From: Lyophyllum atratum
Lineage: Eukaryota; Basidiomycota; Agaricomycetes; Agaricales; Lyophyllaceae
Reading direction: 5' to 3'
Assembly: GCA_014905825.1 (NCBI GenBank)
Contig: JACGCN010000027.1
Coordinates: forward strand, 682,001 to 746,000
DNA: 64,000 nucleotides
The notes below the pieces were generated by a model, which ran no database searches, was not told the DNA's origin, and saw only the letters and a program-made list of their open reading frames with translations. Below, in pieces: positions 56,351 through 64,000 of the stretch; position 1 is the first letter of the stretch; the number at the start of each line of letters is the position of its first letter. A program made the position numbers and the translations under genes.

Positions 56351-59300
56351 TCATTCTCCCTGTCCGTACCTCCACGGGGGCATCCATTCGCCTATCCCTG
56401 GCCCATCATTAGCGGTGTTTCCGTTAGAATTGCCGCCGCTGCCACCAGGCCCGTTTCTCGGGTTGCCTCTCCTACGGCTAGGTCCAGCTTCGCTCGAGGG
56501 GTCGTAGTGCCCTCGTCGACCGCCGACTGTCTTACGACACACAGGACAGGTGCTTGCGCTCCTGAGCCATTGCTAAAAGAATAAGTCAGTACGCGACAGT
56601 AGACAGAGAAAAAAATGCAACATACATGTAGACATTCCCGGTGCAGCCAGTGCGAGCAATCGGCAAGCTTCAACAGACCATCCTCCGCCTGATACTGGAC
56701 ATGAACCAAGTCAGTTGAAAGAACGAGTAATAGCAGCAGGATAGACGTACGTCATCCAAACAAATAGGGCACCGGTGGTCACTGTCCGCAGTTTTCCAGT
56801 CCTTGTACAAGCCCGTCTCCAGTCCTGCGATAACACTATCCGGCGTGCATCGTGGTTTCGCTTCTCCGAGCGATGCAGCAAGAGACAGGAGGCTCTCATA
56901 CGACTCATCGAAGTCTTCATCTCTCTGAGAAACGACGTCAGCAAAGTAAACACGTACAGAGGCCATAATGAACACACCATGTAATCACCCAAAGGCCTGC
57001 CCCTCCTGGCTCCTCCCATTCCAATAAACTCCCGAACACCATGCGGGAAAACAGGTCCAAACTCAAAGTTCGGTCTCCTGAGGCGTCTAGCCCTCGCGAA
57101 TCTCACGCGATCCGCGTCCCGGTTCGACGCCTCCGGGTCGTCTTCCCCATTGTCAAAGCTGAATGGATTCTCTCGTGCCCTCCTCCAGGTACGCGGTGCC
57201 GGTGGTTCACCCGTCGTCGTTTCGCTCGTCCGACGGGAGGGTCCGCTACCTTCCTGAATGATACCCCACGGCGAAGCCGGCGCCGTGAATGTGCGCTGGC
57301 GCTCACGATGGTAACGAGTGATGAGTTCCTGGGAGCGAGGAATACTCAGACCATCGTGCCGCAGGACCTCGAGCGCCTCGGTGAATCCATCTTCGTCCCC
57401 TCGCGATGCCGACGGTCTGGAGTCGTCTGGGTTGTCTAATCTTGACGCTTCCATGCGGGGACGGCGGGAGAGAAAGTTATGTAGGTCAGAAGGTCGGCCC
57501 GATGTTTCAGAGGCAGTTGTGCTGGTGGTGTTTGAGGGTCGAGCAACAGGCCGCGGTCTGAGTCCATTGTGATCATCGTCGTAGAACCAGTGACGAGGTC
57601 GAGCAAGCGATGGTGGATTCTCGTCGGGGGAGGGAGGTTGTGTCGTCTCGCCCTGGCCTGGGTCAGCGTAATAGTTAAGGAAAGCCTGCAACTAAAGCAA
57701 AAAAAACGCTGGAATCAAAGTCAAATCATATAGTTGACTGATATGAGGCGTACCCGTTCATCACTCATGCCTTCCTGGCGATCAGGGGTGTACATTGAAG
57801 TCGCAAAATCCTCTTCTTCAAATGCGAGTGGAGGAATGGAAGGCGGAACATAAGTAGACTGCGACTGTGTCTGTGTCTGTGTCTGGGATCCGCCAACACG
57901 ATTCCTCGCCTCGTAGAACCTCTGAATAGTATTACGGAAAGGCCCAGGCGCGAAAGATTCGGGATTGAGATCCCTTCGCACAGGACGTGAAGGTGGCGGT
58001 GTTGGCCGCACGGGCGACCAGTGACGCCGCCTGAGGCCTTCGGGAGGGCTTATGGGCGACGGCGATCGACGCACCGAAGATGATGTTACGCGTCCCGAGA
58101 AAGCACTGGACGGCCTCTGCTCGAAATTCCTAGTTGCAGTACTATGCGACGTACTAGGAGTGAAGTCGAACACGCCGTCAAGGTCAGGAGACGGGAGCGA
58201 CGGAACGGGAAGATAATTCCTCTCCCGATTCAAGTAATTCCTCTCTCGATCTGTGGAGGACTCGATCCGCCTAGGTATTGCGCGATTTGAGCCAAAATCT
58301 CTTTGCAAAGCCGCACGAAGTCTTCCCAGATCAATATCATCAGATGAGTCTTGGTCGCCTGCGGAAGTCACCGATTCTCCAAATCTATCGTAGGAACGCT
58401 GGGCTAGGCGAAGGCCTGGCCGATGGAGACGCTCAGGAGGTGCCGTTCCTACCCTCGTATTGCTGGGCCGGGAGTGTCTATCTCTGTCCAAGTCCACGGC
58501 GACATCAAAGAGGTTAGAGGAGGCGGCCGATGATAAGCCAGAAGGCCCATCGCGATGACGCTCAGCTACCGTGCGCATTCTCGCTCGTTCGCGCTCTTCG
58601 GCAAGTAGTTGACTAAAAGGCGTTATACGATGTGGGGAGACGCGGCGGGGTCGAGGTGGTGGTTGAGTGAGGTTGGTTTCATGCGAGTGGGGTATCCACG
58701 TCGGTACTGCGGGTGCTTCAGTGGAAGGTGTCCTTGTCCTAGTCTGGCGTTGCATCTGCATTAGTCCAAGGCGCGCAATTCGACGCCGGGCGTCAGAGGC
58801 GCTCTCGGAGAACGAAGCGGGCGGGTCATCACCACGTACAGAAGACAGAGAATGGGAGTGGGCATGTGTATGTGTGCTGGACTGGCTGACATAGGGACGC
58901 GACCGCAGGCGGAGAAGACTTGGGGTGGATACGTATGATGTCGTTGCCGCAGATGAGGATGACGCCGATGGATCTGTCGTCGCCGGACGTGCTGCAAACA
59001 GTGCAGCATCACCCATGCTTCGGTTGCTTGAATGACCATGATAGCGGATACGGTGATGATGGTGAGTAGGACGAGTGTCAGCGGTCCTTGATGATGACCC
59101 AGCAACGGGATAGCGATCTGACGTGGTCTGAGTGTCAACTCGCGCCGGTGAGGGATCTTCGCGAATACGATGGACAGTCGAAGTGATTACGTCAGGTGTT
59201 GAATACTCTCGCACTTCCACCGTGGTATTTTCTATAACAGTAGGTGAGAAGGGTAATTATACGAAGTGGTGGGAAGGAAAAGAAGTCTTACCCGGCCACG

Positions 59301-61667
59301 TCCACGGAGACGCCGTACTTCTAGGTGCTGGATCTGCAGGACTCTGGGAAGAGACAGCATATTGTCGTTCGTTTCGAGTTGAGGTAGCATCTGCTCCACT
59401 GGGATGTCTAGGCGATGTGTAGACGGACGCAGCATTCGCAGCACCAAACCACGATGAGGCAAGCAGATCGCCCTCATCCTCGTTCGGTGACATGGGCTCG
59501 ACGGGTACAGCAGTGCTTTGCTGGGGAGCGACGGGCTCTCGGGAAGTGGAGGCTTGCCTTAGTCTATCGACTAGCGGGTATCGAGTGTGAAGGTCCCGCA
59601 ACTCGTCGAATGACATCCATGGCTCGATCGCGGGCGGCGGGGATGCTTCACGACTCCTCCTCTGACTATCTAAAAAAAGGGTATCAAGGTGAATAAAAAT
59701 AAGCACAGAAGCAGAGATAGTTGGCCACGAAGACGAACCTGCTAACCACGGCCGCATATGATCCTCCAAAGGCGATGGCAGACTTGGGGCGCTGAGTCTG
59801 AGCCATCGTGGCACTGCTGATGACTCTCTATTGTCCTGATTGGCCTCAGATCTACCAGCGTTGGTACTTGAACCAGTGATGGACCTCCAACCGCTCGTAC
59901 GAGCTTCGGTGCTCGGATTTCCTCTGGAAGACGACCGGATTGAGCCGCTAGAACCACTATTCTCTACCGGCGAGGAAGTATCCATCAAGAATGGTCGCAA
60001 TGTCATCTCACTCTCTTGGAGGACACGCCCGATACCTTGCAGTGCTTCCCCAATACCATGTAGCGCCTCCAGGCGCGATGCGGTATAGGAATCCAGGAGG
60101 GCTGAGGAACTGGCTCCATTGTTGCCGCTCGGAGGATCGCTCGAGCTGGCGTTGTTGGTGCTCCTCGGTGGCGGAGAAGAATTTGACTCCTCCCTCGCTG
60201 AAGGACTGAACCAGCGATGTGCAGAGTCATCATCCAACCATCCAGCAAGTTCTCGAGCAAATACGGAGGGAAGAGGATGAGACTGAGCATTGCTATCCGA
60301 GCTGGAAGCTGCTGCTGCCGGACCAGTTGAATGGTTCTCCTCAGTGGGTTCATGCGAAGATAGGATGTCTCTCGGTATCGAGATGCGTGATAGAGAAGGA
60401 GGTTGGGTTGCACGAGATGATGATTGTGGCCTCGACCCATTCCAGGAGAACATTCGGAGACTTTCCAGAGGGTCTTCCCAGGATTCGTCATGGTCCTGGA
60501 TGGGAGGCAATGTCGGAGGAGTATGCTCACTTGCCCTCCTGGTCCTTGTTGTAGGCTGTAATTCATCGAGGTCGTCGAATAAGGGTGATGGGGACCGCAA
60601 TTCCCCGATGGCAGGAACGGGGCTGTCAGATCTGACAGTGAGCGGCTGCGGAAGCGCGTCCTCGTCGTTGTCATGCTCGAGCTCTGCGCTGGGTGGCCAG
60701 TAAGACCAGGGTGCTTGGTAAGCACGAGCCCCAGTCGACCGCACATCATGTGTGTCTCGGTTCCATACTTCGTCATCGTGGGATAGATCGTCGGCGAGAC
60801 CTAGAGAGAAGGCGACTTGAGCAACTTATAATATGTAATGAGGACAATAAACTTACCTCGCGAACTCTCACCCTGACTGTGTGACTCATGAGGCAGCCTT
60901 CTAGGATCATTCTGACGCCCTTCGTCTCGGCCAACAGTTCCGGAGGCCAGTCTCTGTGTCCTCGGTAGGCCAAAGCCGTATAACGAGTTAGGTAAAGGTG
61001 GTGAAGGTTGTGCGGGAGGCTGAAGAAATGAGATGGTGTTCGTGGTAATCTGTGCTTCCTCTCCCAATAGCTCTAGAGGGGGCAAGACAGGCGGTGGCGT
61101 GGATGATCGTGGAAGGCTCGGCGACCGAGATCGACGCAACGCAGAGATTTGAGTATCGAATGCGTTGAATCTCTCTAGAGATAATCTATAAGAATCGTCC
61201 GCCTGGGATACAGTTGGTGCTGTGGAAGTGCTTGGCTCTTCTTCGTCTTCCACCAGCGGGTAATCCTCCATGTCAATGTCCTGTATCTCTGATGTTGGAA
61301 TCCCGGGTAGTCCAAGTGACGAGCGCGCGAGATTCAACGATAGATGAGGTGCGCCTAAAGTAGGGGTTGGCCGTGCAGTAGCTGCTAAAGCCGATTGGGA
61401 GACAGCGTGGGCGGAGTCGCTGCTTGAGCTGGAGCTTGAGTTTAATGTTGAAGATGAGCTGCCAATAGAGACGCTGTCGTCTGAGAAGCTGCTTGCGCTC
61501 CTCGCCCGTTTATTACGATCGTTTCCATCGCTGCCGCTGCTCCCCCCGCCGTCAGGGCCTCCCAAAGGACTCTCGAGATCGAAGCCAAACTGATCGAAGG
61601 AACGCTTGAAGGAAGTAGTATTTGGGGGCAACTCTAGGTGCAACTGAGGGGGGCAATTGGAGGACAT
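56351..61667 (-). CDS. RING-H2 E3 ubiquitin-ligase candidate, 1635 aa
   Basis: Eight exons join in frame (4908 nt): 61667-60857, 60800-59739, 59669-59292, 59231-57754, 57691-56978, 56924-56751, 56694-56626 and 56572-56351. The C-terminal RING has Cys1533, Cys1536, Cys1552, His1554, His1557, Cys1560, Cys1571 and Cys1574 (CPIC ... DCSHWLHREC ... CPVC), a C3H2C3 zinc-binding pattern that recruits E2 enzymes. The ~1480 residues before it are mostly disordered and rich in Ser, Pro and Arg, with short repeats (QTQTQTQSQS; RERNYLNRERNYL) and a KRAR-like basic stretch near residue 55. A short Gly/Asn-rich tail follows the RING. Substrates unknown. The RING itself is split over three exons. An ATG-less GTG extension upstream is less likely than the ATG at 61667. 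Confidence 0.92.
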
Positions 61668-63499
61668 GGTGGTTAATGACAGACCAGGAATGTACAGCGG
61701 TCTGTGCAGGAGCCTCACGATGAGGAGTGTGACTACTCACGGTATTATTATCGCGCTTATGTAAGGTCTTACAATACTGTCTTTGACCGGCTTCCGCGCT
61801 GTGCAGAAAATTATTCTCTTTGTCATAGCGCGATCACAGCACATCCAACACGCTGGCCACTATAAATTAGGAAGACAATGGCGATTTCATCCAATTTTTT
61901 CACGGATGATCGATGTGTGGGCTGTACGTTCACGATGTCACTGGAGTGATAGACAGTCATATGCTGCGACTCATGATGGTTGTCAGAACCTCGTCGCGCG
62001 GCCGTAAGCCGAGGCATGTATCAGAATGATGCCTTGTTAAGATGCAGAGCGGCTTGCAGCTGGTATCTGAGCGCTGAGCGCCGAAACGTACAGCTGTTAT
62101 CATCATGGGTCAAGCAACGTGCCCCGGGCGGACAGGGGCGATACCATTCAGTGCGTACCTATCAAATTCACAGGATAAGACCCATGCTCCTCTACAACCA
62201 ACGCTATATCACATACGACAAAGTCCACCCTAACAGAATCCGCGAAGAATTAACATCGATAAGCCACCCGAACTATGTCCGACGAGAAGAGAGATTCTTG
62301 GCGCAACATGTCACTGCACGCCCACAACGGGCACAATATGCCTATCGATGAAGCTTGAGCACTCCAAGGGCCGCATTCATGCTTGCAGACAGCCTGAAAG
62401 CAAGACTAGCGGCGACATGCGAAAAAAAAGGCAACGCGAAAAAGGCCAGGTTCCCAACCATTCCATCATTCAAAACATGTTCCAAGCTGGCAGGCGATGA
62501 GCGTCTAACAGACATGCACAACGCCTCGGAGGATGCTGATCAGTGTGGGAGATAGTTTTAGGAGATCGGCAGGTTCAGGCGTTCTGAGAGCAGACAGAGC
62601 CCAGACCATACCAATTTCCCAGCCAATTAAGCCAACGCCACGATGGGCAGCTATGGGCAGGTGATTGAGCTCAGCTGACGAGCGGCTCCGGAGGCTTTTT
62701 TTGCCCATGCCATGATACAGCAAATACCGCTTGCGAGGCGGAAACTTGTGCTGATGCCGCACACAACCATGAAGACCGTATAAGCCGCGGGTGTCGACTA
62801 TGGTCGGCGGGTTGCAAGGTCGCCTGCTCGTCACAGAAATAAAAATGGTTGCGCTTCGGAAGATGCCGCAGTTCCGCTCACCCATCGTCTCCTCCTCCAC
62901 CACAGCTGACGCTTGACCAAACTGACCTCGATTATTACTACATCTATAAAACATTTCAACATTTCAAACGATCGACACATGTTCTACAATTTCTCGCATT
63001 TCGATTACATTGTGCACATGAACATCCTCGAGATCAAACCCTCTTTTCGGGCCTCCGAAGTATTGATTATTACCATACTACACACAGGTAACCTTCAAGG
63101 GCACCTCGGTGGCCGATTGCAGACAGCCATCACAAGTCGGGTGACAGAGATATCATATCGGTATCAAGTTCAATGACCTTTCGACTAGATCAGATGTCGT
63201 TGTTACACTCAGAGCATCGTCATCGTCATCTATGGGTTGGTAAGTATATTGTGGCGAAATATGGATAAGATGTATACAATTCAAGCAGCAAAAACCCAAA
63301 CTAAAACAGCGGAAAAATCGAGTCCCTAAGTATATACGTACACTAGACCTATGTATCTGTCCGTCCAACACGAGTCGAAAAGGTAAAGCATGTTTTAGCC
63401 TTGTAATCCATAGAAAAATAGCCATCCCAAGTCCCAAGTAAAATGCGAGGCCCACCAAACTCGGGTATGTAAGTGGCTGCAACCCAAAAAGAACAAAAG
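61668..63499. other. Gene-free region, 1.8 kb
   Basis: Contains the RING gene's 5' flank. Open ORFs at 61980-62351 and 62505-62954 show no domain or splice-consistent structure. Confidence 0.4.
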
Positions 63500-64000
63500 C
63501 TACAAAACATTCCTACCCAGGGGAACCGGGATCCATACCTCAGGGAAGGGATACCACGACGGCCCCATCTCGAACAGCTCCACCCCGCTCATCTCCTCTC
63601 TCCGTTCGACATCAAACTCGAGCCAGCTGTCTTCAAACCGGTGTGTCCCTGTGCGTTTGCGGTACTCGAAGCCCACACGCTGAAGGGTCGGAATTCTGCA
63701 CGCGAGGGATTGCGCACACTCCTTCCTGGCTGCGCGCCACGGCTCGTATGTATCCATCTCGTCATACTCAGGGAACTGGATGCAGATACGCAGCTCCCGG
63801 AGACGCCTCAGGGGTGAGAACGCATCTGAAAATTCCTCCTGAAGGTGATACATTGCATCAGTAGACCGTTTCGTGACATGGGCGAGGCGAGGCTTACCCA
63901 TGCGTATATGGATCTCCCATCGTGATACCCACACAGCTCAATCTCCAGCGCCTCGAGATTCGTGCAGTGCGAGGCAATAGCATAACACAGGTCTGGATTG
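63500..64000 (-). CDS. 3' part of an F-box/LRR-like gene, cut by the right edge
   Basis: The last exon is 63838-63500. It is preceded by an intron 63839-63897 (GTAAGC...CTTCAG) and an exon from 63898 that runs off the window. The visible peptide (LCYAIASHCTNLEALEIELCGYH, then FSPLRRLRELRICIQFP, CRIPTLQRVGFEYR) has the leucine-spaced pattern of the C-terminal region of fungal F-box/LRR-type proteins, and ends in VWIPVPLGRNVL. The N-terminus that would carry an F-box is outside the window, so this assignment is tentative. Confidence 0.7.

Overview
The window looks like nuclear DNA of a basidiomycete fungus, most likely a wood- or litter-decaying Agaricomycete. The reasons are the many introns of about 45-60 nt with GTRNGT donors and YAG acceptors, genes on both strands with separate promoters and no operons, and gene families typical of that group: an AA9 lytic polysaccharide monooxygenase, a GH71 alpha-1,3-glucanase remnant, DUF6533-like and rhodopsin-like membrane proteins, a SnoaL-like protein and F-box/LRR proteins. 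Gene models were built by hand from splice signals. For most genes the joined exons stay in frame and the CDS length is a multiple of three.

Layout, left to right. 0-6 kb: an intronless ORF cut by the left edge, an interspersed ~130-144 bp repeat, a 7-exon gene with a possible 2-oxoglutarate/Fe(II) oxygenase-like C-terminus, and a ~161 bp tandem satellite of about eight units. 7.7-11.8 kb: two paralogous alpha/beta-hydrolases in tandem, with an ~813 bp MITE-like element between them. 13.5-18.5 kb: a 10-exon methyltransferase (minus) and a rhodopsin-like membrane protein (plus). 19-23.3 kb: a GH71 pseudogene and the SUMO-activating enzyme subunit UBA2. 23.3-27.9 kb is gene-poor. 27.9-36.4 kb: two DUF6533-like membrane proteins, a SnoaL-like protein and an F-box protein. 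37.7-44.6 kb: the checkpoint clamp loader RAD17 and a long O-methyltransferase with a repeat-bearing disordered tail. 46.8-53 kb: a secreted or anchored FAD oxidoreductase, a multi-pass membrane protein and the AA9 enzyme. 54.4-64 kb: a disordered protein, a 1635-residue RING-H2 ubiquitin-ligase candidate and a partial F-box/LRR-like gene cut by the right edge.

The genes do not form an obvious pathway cluster. Core housekeeping genes (UBA2, RAD17, RING ligase) are mixed with lineage-specific and secreted genes. Recurrent oddities are very small exons (3, 7, 10, 11, 15 and 21 nt), two GC-AG introns in one gene, and a repeated RRxSxAQL motif in the tail of the O-methyltransferase. No tRNA, rRNA, CRISPR array or intact autonomous transposon was recognised.
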